Origin: Erysipelotrichaceae bacterium
GTDB taxonomy: Bacteria > Bacillota_I > Bacilli_A > Erysipelotrichales > Erysipelotrichaceae
Assembly: GCA_015058845.1 (NCBI GenBank)
Contig: SVBO01000008.1
Location: 1 to 42,677, forward strand
Reading direction: 5' to 3'
DNA length: 42,677 bases
Under the pieces are notes generated by a model that saw nothing but the letters and a program-made list of their open reading frames with translations, did no database searches and was not told where the DNA came from. Below, piece after piece: positions 17,616 through 25,023 of this stretch. Made by a program: the position numbers and the translations under genes. Within the stretch, counting starts at the first letter, position 1; each line of letters begins with the position of its first letter.

Positions 17616-18700
17616 TGAAATATATCACCATGATCCTTTGTGTATTGGTATTAGGTTGGAATATTGTCTTATATAAACAAGTAGATGAACTACAGAAGTC
17701 TATCGATATACTACAAGAGAAGATCGTTTCGACAGAGCGTGAGGTAGTGTATCTAGGAGATCTAGATATTACAGATGTAGTAGAAGAGGTGTCTCCTCAA
17801 GTAGTGGGTATTTCTAATATGAATAGGTATGAGCAGTTGCAAGGGAATGGTAGTGGTATTATATATAAAGTAGAGGGATCTATTGTATATATCGTAACCA
17901 ATCATCATGTAATAGAGAATGCTTCAGCAGTACAGATCAGTTATTCGAATGGCTCTATTTCTAAGGCTGAGATAGTGGGTAGTGATGTATATACAGATCT
18001 AGCCTTACTTAAGACTCAAGTAGATTTTGAAGTAGAGGCTGCTAAGCTAGGAGATTCTTCGGTAGTAGAAGTGGGGGAGGTAGCTATTGCTATTGGTTCT
18101 CCACTGGGTCTATCTTTCCAGGGTTCTACTACGAAGGGGATCATTTCTGGTAAGGATCGTATTATTGGAGTGGATCTAGATAGTAATGGTAGTGAGGATT
18201 GGGATATGGTGTTGATGCAGACGGATGCTGCGATCAATCCTGGGAATAGTGGTGGTCCTTTGATCAATGCTTTGGGAGAAGTGATCGGAGTGAATTCGAT
18301 GAAGATCGCGAATACTGAGGTAGAGGGATTTGGTTTCGCAATTCCTATGAATGAAGTGATCCCTATTGTAAATCAATTAATGGAGCAGGGATATGTGCAA
18401 CGACCAATCTTAGGGATCAGTGCTAGAGCCTTAAGTGAAATGAGTTACTTTGAGAAGAGTTGGTATGATGTACCAGCGAGTTCTATGCAAGGCTTATTGA
18501 TCCTAGAGGTGATCGAAGACTCTCCTGCGCAAGAAGTAGGTATTGTAATGGGAGATATTCTATTGAGTTATAATGGCGAAGAGATCTATGATTTCAAGAG
18601 TTTTCGGAAGTTGCTGTATAGTTCACAGATCCATGATACAGTGACATTAGAGATCTCTCATCAAGGGGTAAGTAGAGTAGTTGAGGTGGTTTTAGAATGA
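17615..18700 (+). CDS. htrA: HtrA-like serine protease with PDZ domain
   Basis: A 361-residue S1C protease for quality control of exported proteins. The N-terminal signal anchor is at about 4-20, followed by a short coiled linker. The catalytic triad is His98 (TNHHVI), Asp128 (YTDLALLK) and Ser212 (NPGNSGGP). One PDZ domain occupies about 262-361. It corresponds to HtrC/YycK of B. subtilis by position. One-base overlap with walJ and four-base ATGA overlap with rlmH indicate translational coupling. Confidence 0.93.
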   Translation: MKYITMILCVLVLGWNIVLYKQVDELQKSIDILQEKIVSTEREVVYLGDLDITDVVEEVSPQVVGISNMNRYEQLQGNGSGIIYKVEGSIVYIVTNHHVIENASAVQISYSNGSISKAEIVGSDVYTDLALLKTQVDFEVEAAKLGDSSVVEVGEVAIAIGSPLGLSFQGSTTKGIISGKDRIIGVDLDSNGSEDWDMVLMQTDAAINPGNSGGPLINALGEVIGVNSMKIANTEVEGFGFAIPMNEVIPIVNQLMEQGYVQRPILGISARALSEMSYFEKSWYDVPASSMQGLLILEVIEDSPAQEVGIVMGDILLSYNGEEIYDFKSFRKLLYSSQIHDTVTLEISHQGVSRVVEVVLE

Positions 18701-19173
18701 TCAAGATCATAGCGATAGGTAAGTTAAAAGAGAAAGCATCTGTTTCTTTGGTAGAGGAGTATGCGAAGAGGATCAAGGCCTTTTCGAAGTTAGAGATCAT
18801 TGAGGTCAGTGATCAGAAGATCCCTCATAATGCTTCTGCTAAGGAAGAAGAGATGGTGTTGTTGAAGGAGGGAAGAGATGTTCTTTCTAAGATCAAGGAT
18901 GATGAGTTCGTGATCTTGTTAGATCTTCATGGTTCTTATATGAGTAGTGAAGAGTTCTCTTCGTATTTAAATAATTTATTTATTACGGGTAAGTCTACTG
19001 TTACTTTCGTAATTGGGGGAAGTTTAGGAGTTAGTAAAGAATTAGTGGAAAGAAGCAATTATCGCTTCAAACTATCACCACTTACATTCCCTCATCAGTT
19101 AGTAAGGATCTTATTAGTAGAACAGATCTATCGTGCATTCACGATCGTGAAAGGGAGTCCGTATCATAAGTAA
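18697..19173 (+). CDS. rlmH: 23S rRNA pseudouridine-1915 N3-methyltransferase RlmH
   Basis: A 158-residue SPOUT methyltransferase that methylates N3 of pseudouridine 1915 in helix 69 of 23S rRNA. It starts MIKIIAIGKLKEK. The SAM-binding knot contains VIGGSLGVS, and the C-terminus ends KGSPYHK, the family hallmark. The ATG overlaps the htrA stop. Last gene of the yybS-rlmH operon; no clear terminator follows before the ptsH promoter. Confidence 0.95.
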   Translation: MIKIIAIGKLKEKASVSLVEEYAKRIKAFSKLEIIEVSDQKIPHNASAKEEEMVLLKEGRDVLSKIKDDEFVILLDLHGSYMSSEEFSSYLNNLFITGKSTVTFVIGGSLGVSKELVERSNYRFKLSPLTFPHQLVRILLVEQIYRAFTIVKGSPYHK

Positions 19174-19188
19174 TTTCAGGATAAAGGG

Positions 19189-19217
19189 TTGTATTTCACG
19201 TGGATTTACAGTATTAT
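19189..19217 (+). promoter_or_regulatory. Probable promoter of ptsH
   Basis: TTGTAT and TATTAT with a 17-base spacer, ending 33 bases before the ptsH start. A TATACT alternative overlaps it 3 bases downstream. Confidence 0.5.
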
Positions 19218-19250
19218 ACTGAATAAAGGATGATAAGGGAGGATGTAATG

Positions 19251-19538
19251 ATGAAAGATATTAAAGTGTTAGTAGTGGATCCTGTCGGTCTACATGCTCG
19301 TCCTGCTACAACTGTAGTAAGTGCAGCTAATAAGTTTTCAAAAGGGGATGTTGTACTTACGTATAAAGGAAGAGAAGTAGATATGAAGTCTATTATGGGC
19401 GTTATGTCATTAGCGATCCCAACGCAATCAGAGATCACGATCTCATGTACTGGTGAGGGAGAAGAAGAAGCTCTTGAGACGATCATTACGATTCTACGTA
19501 CTCAAAAGATCATTGATGATATTCCGGTGGCTAAATAG
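19251..19538 (+). CDS. ptsH: Phosphocarrier protein HPr
   Basis: A 95-residue PTS phosphocarrier that passes phosphate from enzyme I to sugar-specific EIIA and, in Firmicutes, is also phosphorylated on serine for catabolite control. The histidine site is His15 in GLHARPAT, and the regulatory serine is in KSIMGVMSL (Ser47 in this numbering). ATG 19251 is chosen over 19248 because it lies 8 bases from GGGAGG and gives canonical His15; the frame opens at 19230. It is not next to ptsI here. The stop codon lies inside its terminator. Confidence 0.93.
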   Translation: MKDIKVLVVDPVGLHARPATTVVSAANKFSKGDVVLTYKGREVDMKSIMGVMSLAIPTQSEITISCTGEGEEEALETIITILRTQKIIDDIPVAK

Positions 19539-19552
19539 CCACCTTTTCTTTT
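19526..19552 (+). terminator. Intrinsic terminator overlapping the ptsH stop codon
   Basis: GGTGGCT pairs with AGCCACC around AAAT, followed by TTTTCTTTT. The stem contains the last two ptsH codons and the stop codon. Confidence 0.85.
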
Positions 19553-19598
19553 ACCGGTAATTCTATCCAGATTACATATGGAATAAGCATACAGGATT

Positions 19599-19607
19599 TG
19601 CTATAAT
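19599..19607 (+). promoter_or_regulatory. Extended -10 promoter of pgcA-glgB
   Basis: TG, one base, then a perfect TATAAT. No good -35 hexamer is seen 17 bases upstream, consistent with an extended -10 promoter. The start point would be near 19614. Confidence 0.5.
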
Positions 19608-19646
19608 AAAAAGAGAATTGTAAAGGTATATAAAGGAGATTGTGTT

Positions 19647-21326
19647 ATGATTGAACGTTATGAGCAATGGTTGAATTTCCCAGAATTAGACAGTGATTTA
19701 AAGAAAGAACTAGAAAACATGAGTGAAGCGGAGCGTAGCGATGCTTTCTATAAGAATCTAGAATTTGGTACAGCAGGTATGCGTGGTGTACTAGGGGCTG
19801 GAACGAACCGTATGAACATTTACACTATTCGTAAGGCTAACGTAGGATATGCGAAGTACTTACTAGAACAAGGGGGATCAGAAAGAGGCGTAGCGATCGG
19901 GTATGATAACCGTCATTTCTCTTATGAATTCGCGATCGAATCTGCTAGAGTACTAGCTAGCTACAACATCCCATCTTATGTATTCACAAGCCTAAGACCA
20001 ACACCAGAGTTATCTTATGCAGTACGTGAATTAAAGTGTGCTGGTGGCATCGTAGTAACTGCATCACACAATCCTAAGGAATACAATGGATATAAGTTAT
20101 ATGATGAAAGAGGATGTCAATTAGTACCAGAACTAATGGAGAAGGTCATTGCGCAAGTAAATGCAGTAGAAGATGAATTATCTATCAAGGTTGAATTAAC
20201 ACCAGAGCAAGAAGCTATGATCCATATGATCGACAAAGAGATCGATCTACCATATATCGAAGCAGTAAAAGGGATCCAATTACGCCCAGAACTAGATAAG
20301 AATGTGAATATTGTATTCACACCACAACATGGTACTGCTAGAGTATTAGTCGAAGAAGTATTAACACAATGTGGCTATACATATACATTAGTACAAGAAC
20401 AAGCAGATCCAAACCCAGACTTCATCAACACTAAGACACCAAACCCAGAAGATAAGGAAGCTTACACATTAGCTATCGAATATGCTAGAAAAGAACAAGC
20501 CGATATCGTACTAGCTACAGACCCAGATGCAGACCGTGTAGGTGTAGTTGTGAAACAAGGGGATGACTATGTATTAATGAGTGGGAACCAAACAGGTTCA
20601 GTATTACTAGACTATGTATTCTCTACTATGATCGAGAAGGGAACAATGCCAGAAAACCCTGTGATGTTCAATACAGTTGTAACAAGTGATCTAGGAGAGA
20701 AAGTTGGTAAGAAATATAACGTAGATTGTGAAAAGACTCTTACAGGATTCAAGTTCATTGGAAATAAGATCTATGGACATGAGGTAAAGGGGGATAAGCA
20801 ATTCGTATTTGGATATGAGGAAAGTTACGGATACTTACTACAAGCCTTTGTAAGAGATAAGGATGCAGTACAAGCTTGCTTATTGATCGCGGAAGCAGCT
20901 AATTATTATAAGGCACAAGGTAAGACACTATTAGATGTTCTACATGAGTTATATGCAGAGTTTGGTTGGTATGAGGAAAGCCAAGTATCCCTAACGCTAA
21001 AGGGTGCGGAAGGCGCTAAGGAGATCAAACGTATTACAGGTTCTCTAAGAGCTAATACACCAAGTGAGATCTGTGGTCAAAAGGTAGTACGCTTTGAAGA
21101 TTACCAAAACAGTATTGCTAAGGAAGCAGACAAAGAAGAAACACTAGACTTCCCAGTAAGTGATGTGATCAAGTTCTATCTAGAAGACGGAAGCTTCATT
21201 GCAGTACGTCCATCTGGAACAGAACCAAAGTGTAAGTTCTATTACTGTGTACGTGGTAATGGCGAAGCAGACGCATTACATAAGACTGAAATGTATCAAA
21301 ATGCTATGAGGGAATTAACTAAATAG
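19647..21326 (+). CDS. pgcA: Alpha-phosphoglucomutase / phosphohexomutase
   Basis: Interconverts glucose 6-phosphate and glucose 1-phosphate, the precursor of ADP-glucose. A 559-residue alpha-D-phosphohexomutase. The phosphoserine loop is TASHNPKEYNG, the Mg site DPDADR, the sugar-binding loop GYEESYGY, and the phosphate-binding loop RPSGTEPK. Placement 17 bases ahead of glgB ties it to glycogen synthesis. AAAGGAG precedes ATG 19647. The family also includes phosphopentomutases and phosphomannomutases, but length and context favour the PgcA type. Confidence 0.92.
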   Translation: MIERYEQWLNFPELDSDLKKELENMSEAERSDAFYKNLEFGTAGMRGVLGAGTNRMNIYTIRKANVGYAKYLLEQGGSERGVAIGYDNRHFSYEFAIESARVLASYNIPSYVFTSLRPTPELSYAVRELKCAGGIVVTASHNPKEYNGYKLYDERGCQLVPELMEKVIAQVNAVEDELSIKVELTPEQEAMIHMIDKEIDLPYIEAVKGIQLRPELDKNVNIVFTPQHGTARVLVEEVLTQCGYTYTLVQEQADPNPDFINTKTPNPEDKEAYTLAIEYARKEQADIVLATDPDADRVGVVVKQGDDYVLMSGNQTGSVLLDYVFSTMIEKGTMPENPVMFNTVVTSDLGEKVGKKYNVDCEKTLTGFKFIGNKIYGHEVKGDKQFVFGYEESYGYLLQAFVRDKDAVQACLLIAEAANYYKAQGKTLLDVLHELYAEFGWYEESQVSLTLKGAEGAKEIKRITGSLRANTPSEICGQKVVRFEDYQNSIAKEADKEETLDFPVSDVIKFYLEDGSFIAVRPSGTEPKCKFYYCVRGNGEADALHKTEMYQNAMRELTK

Positions 21327-21343
21327 AAAGATGAGGATCTGGT

Positions 21344-23215
21344 ATGCAAGAAGTATTTAAGACTTTCTTTGAAGGAACATGTTTAAATGCTTATGATCTC
21401 TTTGGAATGCATAAGGAAGGAGATGGTATCCGTTTTACGGTATATGCTCCTAATGCGTATGCAGTGTATTTGGTAGGAGATTTCAATCACTGGAACAATC
21501 ATAGAATGGATAAGATCGATCGTAGAGGGATCTATTCTACGGTAATACATAATGCCAAGGAATATGATAACTATAAGTATCGTATCGAAACACAAGAACA
21601 TGTTTTCTTAGATAAAGCAGATCCATATGCAGTATTCAGTGAAGTACGTCCTAAGACTGCTTCTAAGGTATATAACATAGAAGGGTTTAATTGGAGTGAT
21701 AAGGTATATCTAAATAAGAGAAATCGTCAGTTCGATAAACCTATGAATATCTATGAACTACATCTAGGTTCATGGAAGAGAAAGAAAGATGTAGTAAGAA
21801 CAGAAGATCCCGATGATCCAGATGTAACTGCTACATACCATACATATGAGGAAATGATCGATATTCTAATTCCATATATCACTAAGATGGGATACAGTCA
21901 TATCGAGTTATTACCACTCGCAGAACATCCATTTGATGGAAGTTGGGGATATCAAGATACAGGATATTACTCTGCTACTTCTCGTTATGGAACACCTAGA
22001 CAACTCATGAAATTGATCAATGCTTGTCATAAAGCAGGGATCGGTGTCATTATGGACTTCGTACCAGTACACTTTGTACAAGATGCGCATGGGTTAGCTA
22101 TGTTTGATGGGGGTTGTGTGTATGAATACTATAATGAGTATGATCGATATAGTGAGTGGGGTACTTCTAACTTTGATCTTTGGAGAGAGTCTGTACGTAG
22201 TTTCTTAATGTCTGCTGTAAACTTCTGGATCGAGGTATACCATGTAGATGGTATTCGTTTCGACGCTGTGTCTAATGTGATCTATTGGCGTGGTAAGAAG
22301 GATCTAGGGATCAATGGTGGAGCAGTAGATTTCATTCGTAGAGTGAATACTATGATCCATGAGAAGCATCCAGAGATCATGATGATCGCTGAGGATAGTA
22401 GTGATTATCAAGGGGTTACTAAGGCGGTAGAAGAGGGTGGATTAGGCTTTGATTATAAGTGGGATCTAGGTTGGATGAATGATACTCTTAGATATTATTC
22501 TATGGATCCTTACTTTAGAGGAAAACATCACCATATGCTTACCTTCTCTATCCTGTATTTCTTCAGTGAGAACTTCATTATGCCATTCTCTCATGATGAA
22601 GTAGTTCATGGTAAGAAAACGATCGTAGATAAGATGTGGGGTACCTATGAACAGAAGTTTGCGCAAGCACGTAACCTATATCTATACATGATGACACACC
22701 CAGGAAAGAAATTAAACTTCATGGGGAATGAATTAGGTATGTTGATGGAATGGAGCGAGAAGAAGTCTTGTGACTGGAACTTATTAGAGTATCCTAAGCA
22801 TCAAGCATTCCATAGATATATCAAAGATCTGAATATGATCTATCGCTATCATAAGGCCTTCCATGTACTGGATTATAGTTATGATGGATTTGAATGGATC
22901 GATGCAGATAATACTACTCAAAGTATCTATGTATATGAACGTAAATACAAACGAGATCACTTTGTAGTAGTATTGAATATGACACCACTTTCTTATGAAA
23001 CATATCGTGTAGGAGTGCCAAGAGAGGGTATATATATGGAACTGATCAATAGTGAAAAGGATATCTATGAGGGATGTAACATGTGTAACTATGAACCAGT
23101 AGAAAGTGAAGCTATACCAGCGCATCATAGAAATCATTCTATCAAGATCCGTGTAGCTCCATTTAGTGGTATCATCTTCCAATATATGCCAAGTAGTAAG
23201 AAGAATAAGGAGTAA
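21344..23215 (+). CDS. glgB: 1,4-alpha-glucan branching enzyme
   Basis: Makes alpha-1,6 branches in glycogen (GH13). 623 residues: an N-terminal CBM48 module (about 25-115, FTVYAPNAYAVYLVGDFNHW), the GH13 barrel, and a C-terminal beta domain. The catalytic residues are Asp307 (IRFDAVSN), Glu350 (MIAED) and transition-state Asp418 (SHDEVVHGKK). The protein lacks the extra N1 domain of E. coli GlgB, as is common in Firmicutes. Probably cotranscribed with pgcA. Confidence 0.95.
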   Translation: MQEVFKTFFEGTCLNAYDLFGMHKEGDGIRFTVYAPNAYAVYLVGDFNHWNNHRMDKIDRRGIYSTVIHNAKEYDNYKYRIETQEHVFLDKADPYAVFSEVRPKTASKVYNIEGFNWSDKVYLNKRNRQFDKPMNIYELHLGSWKRKKDVVRTEDPDDPDVTATYHTYEEMIDILIPYITKMGYSHIELLPLAEHPFDGSWGYQDTGYYSATSRYGTPRQLMKLINACHKAGIGVIMDFVPVHFVQDAHGLAMFDGGCVYEYYNEYDRYSEWGTSNFDLWRESVRSFLMSAVNFWIEVYHVDGIRFDAVSNVIYWRGKKDLGINGGAVDFIRRVNTMIHEKHPEIMMIAEDSSDYQGVTKAVEEGGLGFDYKWDLGWMNDTLRYYSMDPYFRGKHHHMLTFSILYFFSENFIMPFSHDEVVHGKKTIVDKMWGTYEQKFAQARNLYLYMMTHPGKKLNFMGNELGMLMEWSEKKSCDWNLLEYPKHQAFHRYIKDLNMIYRYHKAFHVLDYSYDGFEWIDADNTTQSIYVYERKYKRDHFVVVLNMTPLSYETYRVGVPREGIYMELINSEKDIYEGCNMCNYEPVESEAIPAHHRNHSIKIRVAPFSGIIFQYMPSSKKNKE

Positions 23216-23220
23216 TAAGT

Positions 23221-23249
23221 ATAGCCATTGTGAAGAACACAATGGCTAT
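23221..23249 (+). repeat. Perfect 12-bp inverted repeat between glgB and the MazG-like gene
   Basis: ATAGCCATTGTG and CACAATGGCTAT flank AAGAA. The RNA hairpin would be very stable, but the next bases are GTTGTATG rather than a T tract. It could be a terminator of unusual type, an mRNA 3'-end stabiliser for pgcA-glgB, or an operator. Confidence 0.7.
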
Positions 23250-23280
23250 GTTGTATGATAATATAAAGGAGTAATGTATA

Positions 23281-23607
23281 ATGAGTGATTTTACAGTCAA
23301 TGAGATGTTAGAGATGCAACGTCTTCTACAGGATAAGTATAAGGATAAGTGGGAAGGTATTTCTAGAGAGATTGGGAAGAATAAGCTATTATGGATGATC
23401 GGTGAGATCGGAGAGGTGATCGATATTATTAAGAAGCATGGGGATGATGTGCCTTGTGAGGATAGTGAGCTGAGAGCTTCTTTGATCGAGGAGATGGCAG
23501 ATGTGTTGATGTATTACAATGATGTGTTGTTATGTTATGGGATCACTTCTGAGGAGTTAAAGGATACGTATACTAAGAAATTCCATAAGAATATGAATAG
23601 ATGGTAA
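23281..23607 (+). CDS. MazG-like nucleotide pyrophosphohydrolase
   Basis: A 108-residue all-alpha NTP pyrophosphohydrolase-like protein. GEIGEVIDIIKK and EEMADVLMYYND give the ExxE...ExxD metal motif of the MazG/dUTPase-alpha superfamily. It is single-domain, unlike the two-domain E. coli MazG. Such proteins clean up non-canonical nucleotides; the substrate cannot be told here. AAGGAG precedes ATG 23281. Confidence 0.8.
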   Translation: MSDFTVNEMLEMQRLLQDKYKDKWEGISREIGKNKLLWMIGEIGEVIDIIKKHGDDVPCEDSELRASLIEEMADVLMYYNDVLLCYGITSEELKDTYTKKFHKNMNRW

Positions 23608-23610
23608 GGA

Positions 23611-23640
23611 AAATGGACAGGGTGACCTGTCCATTTATTT
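23611..23640. terminator. Bidirectional terminator between convergent genes
   Basis: An 11-bp stem AAATGGACAGG/CCTGTCCATTT under a GTGA tetraloop, with TTTATTT on the plus side and a weaker T run on the minus side. It lies between the MazG-like gene and the convergent XRE gene. Confidence 0.85.
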
Positions 23641-23664
23641 CTCTATGCCTAGTACATATATGTA

Positions 23665-24294
23665 CTATTGCTCCTGATCTATATTCTCTATTCTACAAGA
23701 TCCATTACGGAATATAAAGTAATCTTCGATCTTGGCTAACAATACATTCGCATCATTATATTGTTCTACTTGCACATGGTCTGCTATGAATTGATTTCCT
23801 CCAGCAGATAAGATCCGATATTGATCATCATACGATACAGTGTACGTATAGGTCTCTTCCTCTAATGTACATGTGATCTGGGTACTACTAGCAGATGTCC
23901 CCTCACTACTCTTAATACTTGTAAAGGATGCGAAGGCTAATATATACAGTATCATAGAGATCACTAGAAAGGAAAGGATCCCGATCAGGATATTCCTCCA
24001 CATACGTCTTTTATCTCTACTTTGTTTAGCTAGTTGCTCATTGAGAATAGCTAGTTGCTTCACGATCTCTTCATTCGTATTTACTCCAGTATCCTCTATG
24101 ATCGTACTACCTAATAACTCACTCACAGACACCTCAAACACATCTGCGATCTTCTCTAACATCTCTGCATCTGGTACAGAGTAACCTTTCTCCCACTTTG
24201 AAATAGTTTGCCGTACGACATTCAACTGGGTAGCCAGTGTATCTTGTGAATACCCCTTTTTCTTACGTAATATCCTTATATTCTCACTTAACAT
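23665..24294 (-). CDS. Membrane-anchored XRE-family transcriptional regulator
   Basis: A 209-residue protein with an N-terminal Cro/C1-type helix-turn-helix (about 5-60, KKGYSQDTLATQLNVVRQTISKWEKG), a charged linker (75-100), one transmembrane helix (about 101-124) and an outward-facing C-terminal domain of about 85 residues. The C-terminal part is beta-rich (CTLEEETYTYTVSYDDQYRI) and resembles no domain I can name. Many Firmicutes carry HTH-TM regulators of this form; a link to signal sensing at the membrane is inference. GGAGGTATAGGT precedes the start. Confidence 0.85.
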   Translation of the reverse strand: MLSENIRILRKKKGYSQDTLATQLNVVRQTISKWEKGYSVPDAEMLEKIADVFEVSVSELLGSTIIEDTGVNTNEEIVKQLAILNEQLAKQSRDKRRMWRNILIGILSFLVISMILYILAFASFTSIKSSEGTSASSTQITCTLEEETYTYTVSYDDQYRILSAGGNQFIADHVQVEQYNDANVLLAKIEDYFIFRNGSCRIENIDQEQ

Positions 24295-24311
24295 ACCTAT
24301 ACCTCCTTACA

Positions 24312-24345
24312 AGATCAGTATATCTAAGATCTCTTATTGCGGTAA
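24312..24345 (-). promoter_or_regulatory. Promoter and possible autoregulatory operator of the XRE gene
   Basis: On the minus strand TTACCG (24340-24345) and TATACT (24317-24322) are 17 bases apart. The inverted repeat AGATC-N11-GATCT (24312-24332) brackets the -10 box, a position suited to self-repression. The -35 match is weak. Confidence 0.4.
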
Positions 24346-24355
24346 GCAATGCACA

Positions 24356-24862
24356 TTAACATTTCCTAATTCTCGTACAATAATGCTTCTCATCCTCATG
24401 ATGGATATACGCCCCATTCTTGATCATTACCCGTAAAGAAGCTGGATTATCCTTATTCACAGACATATAGATCTCATCTTCTGGAATGATCCCCCAAGCA
24501 AGCTCTATTGCCAAGGCTAAGCCCTTAGTCCCATATCCCTTACCACGATGTAGAGGATGTATACCATACCCAATATGACCAGCCCCATGACGGAGCACAT
24601 CATTTAAATAATGACGAATACGGAATAGACCCACAATCTCCTCCCCATCCCATAAGAAATATTCTGTAGAAGGAACATGACCCTCAGGAAGTTCGATCCC
24701 TAAAGACTTATGAATATACCTAGGTAGCACAACACGCTCAAACTCTTCTCTACTCACTCCAAAGTCTCTATTCAAGAACCCATTCTCATCTTTAGGTAAA
24801 CTAGCCATATACGCATATTCCTTCTCAACATCTTCCAAGTTCGCAGCCTTTAAATACAACAT
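24356..24862 (-). CDS. GNAT-family N-acetyltransferase
   Basis: A 168-residue acetyltransferase using acetyl-CoA. The pyrophosphate-binding loop is HRGKGYGTKG (about 105-114), followed by the helix LALAIELAW; NPASLRVMIKNGA is the usual C-terminal motif. GHIGYGIHP is the beta-4 strand. The substrate is unknown. The start is supported by a GGGGGGAT ribosome binding site. It lies upstream of the XRE gene on the same strand, 61 bases away, with a separate promoter for each. Confidence 0.85.
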   Translation of the reverse strand: MLYLKAANLEDVEKEYAYMASLPKDENGFLNRDFGVSREEFERVVLPRYIHKSLGIELPEGHVPSTEYFLWDGEEIVGLFRIRHYLNDVLRHGAGHIGYGIHPLHRGKGYGTKGLALAIELAWGIIPEDEIYMSVNKDNPASLRVMIKNGAYIHHEDEKHYCTRIRKC

Positions 24863-24888
24863 ACCTATCCCCCCTACACTTTACAGTA

Positions 24889-24917
24889 AGTATACGATAG
24901 CGATCCCTTGAAAGCAA
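24889..24917 (-). promoter_or_regulatory. Promoter of the GNAT gene
   Basis: On the minus strand TTGCTT (24912-24917) and TATACT (24889-24894) are 17 bases apart. It faces away from the glgP promoter in the same 161-base gap. Confidence 0.6.
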
Positions 24918-24970
24918 CATAAATAGAGTATCGAAATGCACTAGAAAACGCACTTTCCATCATAGTTTCA

Positions 24971-24999
24971 TTGACTTTGTTGAGGAAGTAAAATAAAAT
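24971..24999 (+). promoter_or_regulatory. Promoter of glgP
   Basis: TTGACT (five of six) and TAAAAT (five of six) with a 17-base spacer. The leader is about 18 bases and holds the GGAG ribosome binding site. Confidence 0.7.
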
Positions 25000-25023
25000 T
25001 AAAGAACAGACTGGAGTGATATA

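Noticed and set aside
22784-23242. 152-codon frame antisense to the glgB 3' end
   Set aside because: Low-complexity Ile/Tyr/Thr-rich translation with no family features; mirrors the glgB codon pattern.
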